Origin: Flavobacterium fontis
GTDB lineage: Bacteria; Bacteroidota; Bacteroidia; Flavobacteriales; Flavobacteriaceae
Assembly: GCF_900129405.1 (NCBI RefSeq)
Contig: NZ_FQVQ01000001.1
Span: 248,001-312,000, forward strand
Length of the DNA: 64,000 nucleotides
Direction of reading: 5' to 3'
Position 1 is the stretch's first letter. Every line of letters begins with the position of its first letter. Positions 26,495 through 34,482 of the stretch are shown here, piece after piece. Below the pieces are notes generated by a model. The model worked only from the letters and a program-made list of their open reading frames with translations, had not been told where the DNA came from and did not search any database. The position numbers were made by a program, and so were the translations under genes.

Positions 26495-28291
26495 ATGGGT
26501 TTAGTTACAGCGAAAGAAGTAGCCAAAGCAATTAATGCCGACAAATACGGAGTATTGGGGACATTTGCAGGATGGTTGTTGATGAAAGTTTTGAAAATTT
26601 CTACACTGAATAAAATCTACGATCGCAATAAACATCTCAGTGAACTTGATTTTTTGAATGCGATTTTGGATGAGTTTGAAATCAAATTCGAAATTCCCGA
26701 AGAAGATTTAAAGCGATTGCCCAAAGACGGCGCTTATATTACGATTTCCAACCATCCATTAGGCGGAATTGACGGGATATTGTTGTTGAAACTGATGCTG
26801 GAGCGGGAACCCAATTTCAAAATCATAGCCAACTTTTTATTGCACCGTATCGAACCGATGAAACCGTATATCATGCCGGTTAATCCGTTTGAGAATCACA
26901 AAGATGCCAAGTCGAGCGTGGTGGGAATTAAAGAAACATTACGTCATTTAAGCGATGGCAAACCTTTAGGAATGTTCCCCGCAGGTGAAGTTTCAACTTA
27001 CAAAGACGGGAAATTAGTGGTTGATAAAGAATGGGAAGAAGGCGCGATTAAAGTCATCCGAAAAGCCCAAGTCCCTGTTGTTCCTATTTATTTTCACGCT
27101 CAAAATAGTAAGCTTTTCTATTTGCTTTCCAAAATTAGCGACACCTTGCGAACGGCCAAATTGCCTTCGGAACTGCTAACGCAAAAAGGGCGAGTGATTA
27201 AAGTGCGTATCGGAAAACCTATTCCTGTAGCCGAACAAAACGAACACGGAAGCTTAGAGGAATACTCCGAATTTTTACGGCGAAAAACCTATATGTTGGC
27301 CAATTCCTTTGACGACGAAAGTAAGTTTCAATCCTTGCATGCGTTGAAGCCTTCCAAAAACGTCAAACAGATTGCACATCCTGCCAATCACGATAAAATA
27401 CTCGAAGATATTGCTGAAGTCCGCAAAGGCGATTACCGCTTGCTGCAAAGTAAAAACTATGAAGTCTTTTTGGTCTCGGCCGATAAGATTCCCAATATTC
27501 TTCATGAAATTGGTCGCCTTCGGGAAATTACGTTTCGGGAAGTAGGAGAGGGCACGAATGAATCCTTAGACCTCGATAAATTTGACAAGTACTACCAGCA
27601 TATGTTCTTGTGGGATGAAGAAACCCAACGCATAGCTGGAGCGTATCGTATGGGATTGGGAAGTGAAATTTTTCCGCAATACGGTATCGATGGGTTTTAC
27701 CTCAACGATTTGTTTCGCTTTGAACCCGAATTGTATCCCATGATGGCGCAATCCATCGAAATGGGTCGCGCGTTTATTATCAAAGAATACCAACAAAAAC
27801 CCATGCCGTTATTTTTGTTGTGGAAAGGGATTGTGCATACCACTTTGCGTCACCCCGAACACAAGTATTTGATTGGCGGTGTCAGTATCAGCAATCAGTT
27901 TACCGAATTCTCAAAGTCGTTGATGATTGAGTTTATGAAGTCGCATTACTATGATCCGTATGTGGCGCAGTACATTCATCCCAAGATGGAGTATAAGGTA
28001 AAATTGAAAGATGCCGACAAGGATTTTGTTTTTAATGAAGCCGAAGCCGATTTGAACAAATTTGATAAAATTATTGATGAAATCGAACCGGGGAATCTGC
28101 GTTTACCCGTTTTAATTAAAAAGTATATTAAACAAAATGCACGCGTGATTGCGTTTAATGTTGACCCATTGTTTAATAACGCTGTCGATGGGTTGATGTA
28201 TATCCGCATCGCCGATTTACCAGAAAGTACGGTGAAACCCGTAATGGAGGAATTCCAAGCGGAACTTGAACGAAAAATGGGGGAGCGATAA
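26495..28291 (+). CDS. OlsF-like bifunctional acyltransferase for amino-acid lipids (598 aa)
   Basis: Two acyltransferase halves in one chain. Residues about 60-270 are a PlsC/OlsA-type O-acyltransferase with the site SNHPLGGID (H87, D93), a MFPAGEVS block and PVVPIYF. Residues about 320-480 are a GNAT-like hemolysin/OlsB-type N-acyltransferase (LREITFREVGEGT, DEETQRIAGAYRMG). OlsF proteins, described in Serratia and Flavobacterium johnsoniae, make ornithine lipid with the C-terminal half doing N-acylation and the N-terminal half O-acylation. The same architecture may make glycine lipids in Bacteroidetes. The amino acid used here is not shown. It acts at the inner membrane. A terminator follows directly. 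Confidence 0.85.
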   Translation: MGLVTAKEVAKAINADKYGVLGTFAGWLLMKVLKISTLNKIYDRNKHLSELDFLNAILDEFEIKFEIPEEDLKRLPKDGAYITISNHPLGGIDGILLLKLMLEREPNFKIIANFLLHRIEPMKPYIMPVNPFENHKDAKSSVVGIKETLRHLSDGKPLGMFPAGEVSTYKDGKLVVDKEWEEGAIKVIRKAQVPVVPIYFHAQNSKLFYLLSKISDTLRTAKLPSELLTQKGRVIKVRIGKPIPVAEQNEHGSLEEYSEFLRRKTYMLANSFDDESKFQSLHALKPSKNVKQIAHPANHDKILEDIAEVRKGDYRLLQSKNYEVFLVSADKIPNILHEIGRLREITFREVGEGTNESLDLDKFDKYYQHMFLWDEETQRIAGAYRMGLGSEIFPQYGIDGFYLNDLFRFEPELYPMMAQSIEMGRAFIIKEYQQKPMPLFLLWKGIVHTTLRHPEHKYLIGGVSISNQFTEFSKSLMIEFMKSHYYDPYVAQYIHPKMEYKVKLKDADKDFVFNEAEADLNKFDKIIDEIEPGNLRLPVLIKKYIKQNARVIAFNVDPLFNNAVDGLMYIRIADLPESTVKPVMEEFQAELERKMGER

Positions 28292-28305
28292 TCCTCAAAG
28301 AGAAT

Positions 28306-28335
28306 AAAAAAAGCCCTTTCATTAAAGGGCTTTTT
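28306..28335. terminator. Bidirectional terminator
   Basis: Twelve-bp stem AAAAAGCCCTTT/AAAGGGCTTTTT around a CATT loop, 14 bases after the acyltransferase stop and just before the convergent sugar dehydrogenase stop. Serves both. Confidence 0.9.
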
Positions 28336-28340
28336 GATTT

Positions 28341-29735
28341 TTATTCGCGAATGATTTTCTCCGTATACCGTAGGCCGTCTTTTTCTATTTGCAAGAAATA
28401 GAGCCCAGGCGTTAAACGGCTCATGTCGATGGTTTGCAACGTGCTTTGCTCCGGTTGAATCGTTTGTATAATTTTCCCAGAAACATCCAAAAGCGTCAAG
28501 GTTTGCAAAGCATAATGTTTGGGATTATTCAAGACAACCGTTCCTCGAGAGGGATTGGGAGCCACAGAGATCCCTAGAGCGGCAAATGTCTGTGAACCCA
28601 ATGAGGTGTCGATGATGCGGAACAACGACGATCCTCCCGTAATGTACAATTCGCCATTCACATCTTCACCAAAAGAAGTAAAGAAGTTGTTCCCATTAAA
28701 ATAGGGGGTATAGGTAATCGCCCCCGTTGTGATATTGAGAATCCCCATGCGGTTTTGGCAATAGTCGGCAAAATAGTACTTGTTTAACATATTGGGGTAT
28801 AAGGTGCCCGTATACACAAAGCCACCAGTAATCGAACAGCCTCCTGTAGCCGCGTGGGTATACTCGGCAAAAGGCGCAATCATCCCCGCAGTATTGCTGC
28901 AGGCACTGTATACTACGGAACCTTCAAAACATTTCCATCCAAAATTTAATCCCGTATTGGGAAGCGGCGAGGGAATACGATTGATTTCTTCTACTTCATT
29001 TTGACCCACATCGGCAATCCATAAATCGCCGTTCAATCGATTAAAAGAGAACTTCCACGGATTGCGTAATCCCAACGCCCATATTTCTTGTTTTCCATTT
29101 TCATTCACAAAAGGATTCGTCGGAGGATACCCATAATTCAAAGAACCCGCTGTGGTATTGACATCCAAGCGCAACATTTTACCTAAATATACTCGCGAAG
29201 GCGCGGTGAGGTTCACTTGAAGATTTTGTGCAAAATTTTGCGGATCGCCACCACTACCGCCATCACCCATACCGATGTATAAGTAGCCATCAGGACCAAA
29301 TTTTAACGTACCGCCATTGTGGTTGGAAAAGGGTTGATCAATGGTCATTAGTATCGTTCCTGTTGGATTGGCCACATTAGGGTCGGTGCTGCTCACAGTA
29401 TATCGAGCAATAACTGTATCGCCAACGGTGTTTGTGTAGTTGATAAAAAATTGACCGTTGGTCGCGTAATTCGGATGAAATGCTAAGCCCAACAACCCTT
29501 GTTCCCCACTGCTCACAGTAAGCGAGGAAACATTCAAGAAAGGCGTCGCTAACACGGCATTATTTTGAACAATACGAATCAATCCGCCTTTTTGAACAAT
29601 AAACAAGCGTGAATCGCCACAATGGGTAATTTCAACAGCATTACTAAGTCCCGTGACCACGGTTTGTAAGGCAATAGTCTGTGCTGAGGTGATGCATCCC
29701 CAGCCCATCAGTAGTGAAAATAGTATTTTTTTCAT
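28341..29735 (-). CDS. PQQ-dependent sugar dehydrogenase-like protein with T9SS domain (464 aa)
   Basis: A secreted six-bladed propeller of the soluble glucose/sorbosone dehydrogenase family. A signal peptide covers residues 1-18. Family marks include GLLGLAFHPNYATNG, HNGGTLKFGPDGYLYIG, GDGGSGGDP (calcium region), LGLRNPWKFSF and DVGQNEVEEIN. The C-terminal 80 residues are a T9SS type A sorting domain (APNPSRGTV, LTPGLYFLQIEKDG). It would oxidise sugars or alcohols outside the cell if PQQ is available. The electron acceptor and true substrate are unknown. Its downstream terminator is shared with the convergent gene. Confidence 0.9.
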   Translation of the reverse strand: MKKILFSLLMGWGCITSAQTIALQTVVTGLSNAVEITHCGDSRLFIVQKGGLIRIVQNNAVLATPFLNVSSLTVSSGEQGLLGLAFHPNYATNGQFFINYTNTVGDTVIARYTVSSTDPNVANPTGTILMTIDQPFSNHNGGTLKFGPDGYLYIGMGDGGSGGDPQNFAQNLQVNLTAPSRVYLGKMLRLDVNTTAGSLNYGYPPTNPFVNENGKQEIWALGLRNPWKFSFNRLNGDLWIADVGQNEVEEINRIPSPLPNTGLNFGWKCFEGSVVYSACSNTAGMIAPFAEYTHAATGGCSITGGFVYTGTLYPNMLNKYYFADYCQNRMGILNITTGAITYTPYFNGNNFFTSFGEDVNGELYITGGSSLFRIIDTSLGSQTFAALGISVAPNPSRGTVVLNNPKHYALQTLTLLDVSGKIIQTIQPEQSTLQTIDMSRLTPGLYFLQIEKDGLRYTEKIIRE

Positions 29736-29791
29736 TGCGTACTTTAATTTGTCGAAAGATACAAAAAAATGATAAGGGTTTGATTGTCAAT

Positions 29792-29820
29792 AAAAAATCC
29801 CGAGTTTCCCCGGGATTCTT
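29792..29820 (-). terminator. Terminator of the DUF4139 gene pair
   Basis: On the minus strand a 7-bp stem AATCCCG/CGGGATT followed by six T residues, 30 bases beyond the stop of the second DUF4139 gene. It separates that unit from the sugar dehydrogenase gene. Confidence 0.82.
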
Positions 29821-29848
29821 GGCATAAAAATGTGTGTTTAGGTTAGGC

Positions 29849-31498
29849 TTATAAATTGTCGATGATTTTGTCTTTGGGATAGCGCACCTTATAACTGATC
29901 CGTATTTTTTTGGATTCGTTGGGCGCCAATTTGAGATCCCAAGTCATGAAACCTGTTTCTGGGTTGACCGATGCTTTGCCGTCTTCCAGTAATTCTATGG
30001 TAATGTCTTTATCCGAACTCAACGGGTGCTGGTCTTTTAAAGTCAGATTAATTTCTTCTTTTTTATTATTGCGTATGGTGATGTCATACGTAAATGTTTG
30101 CTCTTTGTAGGAAGACAAAAACTTGGTACCCGATTTATCGACCACTTTCTCGCGTTTGATGGAAATCTTTTTATCCCGACCCATGCTCAAACTCAAAGTG
30201 TCTCCCGTTTGCTCCGGATTGATGAAGGTTTTGCCCACATTCATTTCTTCAAAAACTATATTGGCCTCGCCTGGTAACAAATTGTACTGGCCGTAGTTGT
30301 CAATTTTAGCCAGCAAATACGCTTCTTTCTCCAATCGTGGCGCACTGTAGAATTTGTAAGTGGCCGGAATCTGGATTTCTTTTAATGATACACTGTGCAT
30401 TTTTCCATTGGACAACACATCATACGGAATGTCAATGTCGAAGGTTACATTCAGTTGGGATTCGGAGATTTGGGTATAATCGTCGATTGTACCATCTTGA
30501 TCTCCATTTCGGAAATTAGTTGTATCGTTTTCAAAATTCTTTTTCAATTCCTCATTTTTTTTAGCACGAGTATACATATTACTTTGAGGTATATTTGAAA
30601 AAAACCCTACGCCTGCTCCAGATCCACTTCCAGATTCCTGATACCTCAAAAACCACGCTTGTTGCAACGGAGCTTCGTTACTTTGGTTGGGGTTGCCGCT
30701 CGACAAACTCATTTTGATTTTTTTCCAATCGATGCCGGTCGATTGCCAAACTTGGGCTTTGTACAGCAATTGAATGGGGTCTTTAATGCTGTTGGCACGT
30801 AAGTCATACATGGGTTTCCAACCCGCACTGTTGGTGATGTACGAAAAATTCAAGGTGACAGTACCCGCGATTTCGTTTAGGACTTGTACCACCAATTTCC
30901 CTTTCGACATTTTTTCTTCCTTGGCGGTATTCAATTGCAAACGCGCATTTAAGTTGGCCAAGGTCTTATTCCACTTGGTTTCTTTTTCTTTGAAGACTTC
31001 AATTTGGTTGTCGAGTTCGATGCGTTTCGCTTTATAATACTCCACCATTTTCATCAACTCGGCGGTATTCAAACCCGAATTGGCGCCGCCCACTTGTTGG
31101 TTGTTGTCGAGGAGTCCGATGGTTTGTTGGTGGGTGTAGATTTGAATTTGGACTTTCTTAATTTCTTTCTTAACGATTTCAATACTGTCGCGCACTTTTT
31201 TAATCGCGGGATTGCTTTCGTCAATTTCGTATTCGGAGATGTAATTTTTAGTAAACTGCACCGACATTACGGTTACCGACTTCGGAGCTTTGATTTGCAA
31301 CGTATTCTCGTTGATGTAATCGGCTACATTTTTTATTACGATTTCGCTATTCCCAACAGGCAAATTGAGTTGGGCGGAATGCTGCAGTTCTGCGCCGTTA
31401 AAGTATACCGTGGCACCTTGTGTTTTGGCGGTGGTAAACAAGGGTTTTTGGGCCAAGATACTCACAGGAAGGAGCAACAGCCAAAGAATATTTTTCAT
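29849..31498 (-). CDS. DUF4139 (MuiA-like) exported protein (549 aa)
   Basis: The open frame extends 25 codons upstream, but the ATG at 31498 begins a clear signal peptide (MKNILWLLLLPVSILAQ). The layout is that of mucoidy-inhibitor-A-type proteins: an N-terminal DUF4140 region (TTAKTQGATVYFNGAELQ), a coiled-coil region (about 90-190) and the C-terminal DUF4139 beta domain (GWKPMYDLRANS, KIKMSLSSGNP, KEQTFTYDITIRNNKKEEI, RISYKVRYPKD). Residues about 286-346 are a low-complexity Gly/Ser and Asn/Asp-rich insert. It is a tandem paralogue of the upstream gene. The role is probably in the envelope and is not established. Confidence 0.88.
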   Translation of the reverse strand: MKNILWLLLLPVSILAQKPLFTTAKTQGATVYFNGAELQHSAQLNLPVGNSEIVIKNVADYINENTLQIKAPKSVTVMSVQFTKNYISEYEIDESNPAIKKVRDSIEIVKKEIKKVQIQIYTHQQTIGLLDNNQQVGGANSGLNTAELMKMVEYYKAKRIELDNQIEVFKEKETKWNKTLANLNARLQLNTAKEEKMSKGKLVVQVLNEIAGTVTLNFSYITNSAGWKPMYDLRANSIKDPIQLLYKAQVWQSTGIDWKKIKMSLSSGNPNQSNEAPLQQAWFLRYQESGSGSGAGVGFFSNIPQSNMYTRAKKNEELKKNFENDTTNFRNGDQDGTIDDYTQISESQLNVTFDIDIPYDVLSNGKMHSVSLKEIQIPATYKFYSAPRLEKEAYLLAKIDNYGQYNLLPGEANIVFEEMNVGKTFINPEQTGDTLSLSMGRDKKISIKREKVVDKSGTKFLSSYKEQTFTYDITIRNNKKEEINLTLKDQHPLSSDKDITIELLEDGKASVNPETGFMTWDLKLAPNESKKIRISYKVRYPKDKIIDNL

Positions 31499-31559
31499 GT
31501 TTGGTTTTCGGTTGGTTAAGGGTATTAACGTCGGTTTCATGATTTCTATTGTTTTGAAA

Positions 31560-33386
31560 TTATAATTTTCCAATCGATTTGTTTTTATCGTAACGAACGG
31601 TATAGCTAAACCGCACCTTTTTGGTTTCGTTGGGTTGCAATGCGATATTCCACCGTAAAAAGCCTTTATCTGTGTTGACTGAAGCTTTTCCGTCGTTGGT
31701 GAGTTCGATCAAAATACTGGAATCATTGCTCAACGGATATTGATCGCGAAGGTCAACCGTAACCGCTTCCTTTTTGTTGTTTCGAAGGGTGATTTCATAC
31801 GTAAATTGCTGTTCTTTTTGAGACGACAAGAACTTAGTCGCTGATTTTGCTTTCACTTTTTCGCGTAGCACGTTGATTTTTTTATCCCGACCCAAACACA
31901 CACGCAACGAATCTTGGGTTTCATTCGGATTGAGTTGGGTAGTCCCCACAACAGTATCGTCAAAATACAATTGGGTGGTTCCTGGCAGCAGATTATATTT
32001 TCCGAAATCAGTGATCTCCGCCATTAAAAACACATCCTTATTCATTTTTGGTACGGAATAAAATTGGTAGTTGGCCGGAATCTCAAGATTTTTGATTTCG
32101 ATACCGTGTTTCTTTCCATTGGATAAAATAGCATACGGCAAATCAATGTCAAACGAAACGTTGAGTTCCCGTTCTACTACTTCGGTATAATCGGAAACGT
32201 TTTGTTTGGTAGTGATAATAATTACTCCGTTAGTACCTCGATTGCCATAAATTGCTACTGCACTTGCATCTTTTAACATTTCCACACTTTTTACAGCTTG
32301 AGGCGGAAGACTCCTGAAATCTTCTGCACTGGTTGGCTTTCCATCGATGATGTACAAAGGATCCGTGTTTCCACTAATGGTACTTGCTCCCCGAATTATC
32401 ACTGCACTTTTTGCACCAGGATTTCCAGTTGCCCCTGTGATATTCACACCGGCTAGTTGTCCTTGTAAAGTTTGTGTCAAATTGGCATTCGGTTGCATCG
32501 TAATTTTTTCTTTCTTTCCATACGGATTGCGGTAAACCAACGTCCACGCTTGTTGTAACGGCGCTTCATGTTGGGTAGCCGGATTCCCGTTGGAGAGGGT
32601 AAGTTTGATTTTGTTCCAATCAATGCCTGTGGTTTGCCACAACTGACTTTTCATCGTCAATGCCAAAGGTTGGGTGAGAGAAGTCGCTTTGAGGTCGTAC
32701 GTAGGTTCCCAACCTGCTAAGTTTGTCGTGTAGGATATTTGAATCGGATACGTTCCCGCTTGTGTCGTGTTGAGATACAACACCAACTGTCCTTTCGATT
32801 TAACGGATGAATTGGGTTTGGGGGTTAATTGCTGGTTCCAAAAATCCAATTGCTTTTGGTACTTGATTTGCTTTTCACCCAAAATATAGGCATCCCAAGA
32901 CAGTTCGTAGAGTTTGGATTGATAATACAACGAATAATTTGCCAATTGTTGGGTCACAATCCCCATATTGTCACCACTCAGCTTAGTGTTAGCGTTCAAC
33001 AAGGCAATTGTTTTTTCTACAGCTCCTTTTTGAATGATTATGGATTGGAGTTTGGATTGGAAAAAGCGAATGCTGTCGTGGACTTTGGCGAGTTCGGGAC
33101 GTTCGTATTCGGGGTCAAATTCGGTGGCGTAGTGTTGCGTAAATTGAGTGGCTAAAACAGTTACCGACTTCGGAGCACTAATGCGTAAAGAAGACTCATC
33201 TAATTCGTTGGCTATGTTTGAAATCACCAATTCGATAGTTCCTTCAGGCAACGTTACGGTTGTTTTATGATGAAGTTCGGCGCCCGCGAAGTAAACAGTA
33301 GCTGATTGTAGTTCGGCTTGCGCAAAAACGGGACGCTGTGCCCATAATGAATAGGAACAAAAAATAAGGAGTAGTAGGGTTTTCAT
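31560..33386 (-). CDS. DUF4139 protein with inserted TonB plug-like domain (608 aa)
   Basis: The same MuiA-type layout as its downstream paralogue. The signal peptide starts at the ATG at 33386 (MKTLLLLIFCSYSLWAQ). It has DUF4140, a coiled coil and the DUF4139 segments GWEPTYDLKATS, KIKLTLSNGNP and RFSYTVRYDKN. At the site where the paralogue has a low-complexity insert, residues about 292-395 form a SusC-type TonB plug module: LQGQLAGVNI, IRGASTISG, PLYIIDGKPTS, VKSVEMLKDASAVAIYG and GVIIITTKQ. No TonB box or beta-barrel is present. The plug may serve as a recognition or docking domain. The unit is followed by the paralogue 61 bases downstream. Confidence 0.9.
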   Translation of the reverse strand: MKTLLLLIFCSYSLWAQRPVFAQAELQSATVYFAGAELHHKTTVTLPEGTIELVISNIANELDESSLRISAPKSVTVLATQFTQHYATEFDPEYERPELAKVHDSIRFFQSKLQSIIIQKGAVEKTIALLNANTKLSGDNMGIVTQQLANYSLYYQSKLYELSWDAYILGEKQIKYQKQLDFWNQQLTPKPNSSVKSKGQLVLYLNTTQAGTYPIQISYTTNLAGWEPTYDLKATSLTQPLALTMKSQLWQTTGIDWNKIKLTLSNGNPATQHEAPLQQAWTLVYRNPYGKKEKITMQPNANLTQTLQGQLAGVNITGATGNPGAKSAVIIRGASTISGNTDPLYIIDGKPTSAEDFRSLPPQAVKSVEMLKDASAVAIYGNRGTNGVIIITTKQNVSDYTEVVERELNVSFDIDLPYAILSNGKKHGIEIKNLEIPANYQFYSVPKMNKDVFLMAEITDFGKYNLLPGTTQLYFDDTVVGTTQLNPNETQDSLRVCLGRDKKINVLREKVKAKSATKFLSSQKEQQFTYEITLRNNKKEAVTVDLRDQYPLSNDSSILIELTNDGKASVNTDKGFLRWNIALQPNETKKVRFSYTVRYDKNKSIGKL

Positions 33387-33388
33387 GG

Positions 33389-33919
33389 CTAATTTTTTAA
33401 CTGGAAATAATATTCTTTTCGGTGGTACCAACTCGATTGATTACCGTTCGGATAACTATGTACATAGCGTAAACAGATACGATTATCGCGTAAGGAAAAC
33501 ACCACCCATTTGCCATTATAAGGGGCGCCGCGTGCTTCTGAAAGTAAGTTGACCATGAGCGGATTGTCACTGTAAATTAGCGCCGCTTGATGGGGTGATT
33601 TTGTGAAATCCAAAAGGGTTTGCCCCACTAGAGTGTTGCCGGGTGTGCCTACATAAACCTCTGAAATATTTATTCGGTGGTTGGGACTGTGTTCGTGCCA
33701 ACCGGAATGATAGTAATAAAGCAGTTCCCATTGGCTTTGGGGTGTAATTTTTTCGTCCTTCTCTTTTTTGGGATTGGAGTTCCATACCGCAATTGTCGCC
33801 AAATCCCGTTTGATGATATCAGGATCGGTAATACGGGTTAAGTATTTCTCCAAAGGAGTATCGCTTTGGGTAAAACTCCAAAGGATAAGACACAACGGAA
33901 GGAAAACTAGTTTTTTCAT
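33389..33919 (-). CDS. Exported protein of unknown function (176 aa)
   Basis: A signal peptide covers about residues 1-18 (MKKLVFLPLCLILWSFT-Q). The mature part is mixed and rich in aromatic residues (WELLYYYHSGWHEHSP, WYHRKEYYFQL). No family is recognised. Its stop lies 2 bases before the first DUF4139 start codon, so it probably shares a transcript with the two DUF4139 genes. A role connected with them is inferred only from this spacing. Confidence 0.75.
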   Translation of the reverse strand: MKKLVFLPLCLILWSFTQSDTPLEKYLTRITDPDIIKRDLATIAVWNSNPKKEKDEKITPQSQWELLYYYHSGWHEHSPNHRINISEVYVGTPGNTLVGQTLLDFTKSPHQAALIYSDNPLMVNLLSEARGAPYNGKWVVFSLRDNRICLRYVHSYPNGNQSSWYHRKEYYFQLKN

Positions 33920-33971
33920 ACAATGGCTTTTTTACAAAGAGGAGCCATTGAAGTAAAAGGTTGGAATGTTG

Positions 33972-34430
33972 TTATTTTTCTTTTTCCAACGAAATTCCAA
34001 GTGCAATTATATTGGGAAAATACGGAAATTCAAACGTGTTTTTTAGGGTAAAGGTATACGTGCCGGCTTCCATTTTTTTTCCTGTAAACAAGGTTTGCTT
34101 CACATCGCAAACATCCCCAGTACAATCGCCCAATTCTTCCCCTTTCTCATTTTTTAGCGCGAGCGAAAGGGTGCCATTTTCACTCTGGGGGGTTCCCGTA
34201 AGTTCCCAGGTTATAGGCAAACTTGGAAATTGTGACCCATAAACGATACTTCCTTCCACAAATGCACGGTACGTTCCGCCTTCTTTGAGGGTTAGGGTTA
34301 TCTTTTTAGGGTCATTTTGCGCCCATTGACGGCTTTCAGGAAAATCAATCATTTCCCGCGCCCCCGTATGTTGTTGGCAAGCGGCAGTGATTAAAAGCAA
34401 AAACGTGAGGAGTCCAAAAGTTGTTTTCAT
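33972..34430 (-). CDS. Small lipoprotein of unknown function (152 aa)
   Basis: The open frame begins further upstream inside the glycosyltransferase gene, but the ATG at 34430 starts a lipoprotein signal (MKTTFGLLTFLLLITAAC), so this start is chosen. The mature part looks like one beta-sandwich domain (YRAFVEGSIVYGSQFPSLP, GTYTFTLKNTFEFPY) with two close cysteines (GDCTGDVCDV) that could form a disulfide. No family is recognised. It lies 52 bases after the GT51 gene on the same strand. Confidence 0.7.
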   Translation of the reverse strand: MKTTFGLLTFLLLITAACQQHTGAREMIDFPESRQWAQNDPKKITLTLKEGGTYRAFVEGSIVYGSQFPSLPITWELTGTPQSENGTLSLALKNEKGEELGDCTGDVCDVKQTLFTGKKMEAGTYTFTLKNTFEFPYFPNIIALGISLEKEK

Positions 34431-34482
34431 CGTGAAGTAGTTTAGTATACTCATAACGCAAACGAACTTGGAATCGTATAGT

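Noticed and set aside
31004-31519. Plus-strand open frame of 171 residues opposite the second DUF4139 gene
   Set aside because: It is antisense to a well-supported gene with signal peptide and domains. The open frame follows from codon bias of the true gene.
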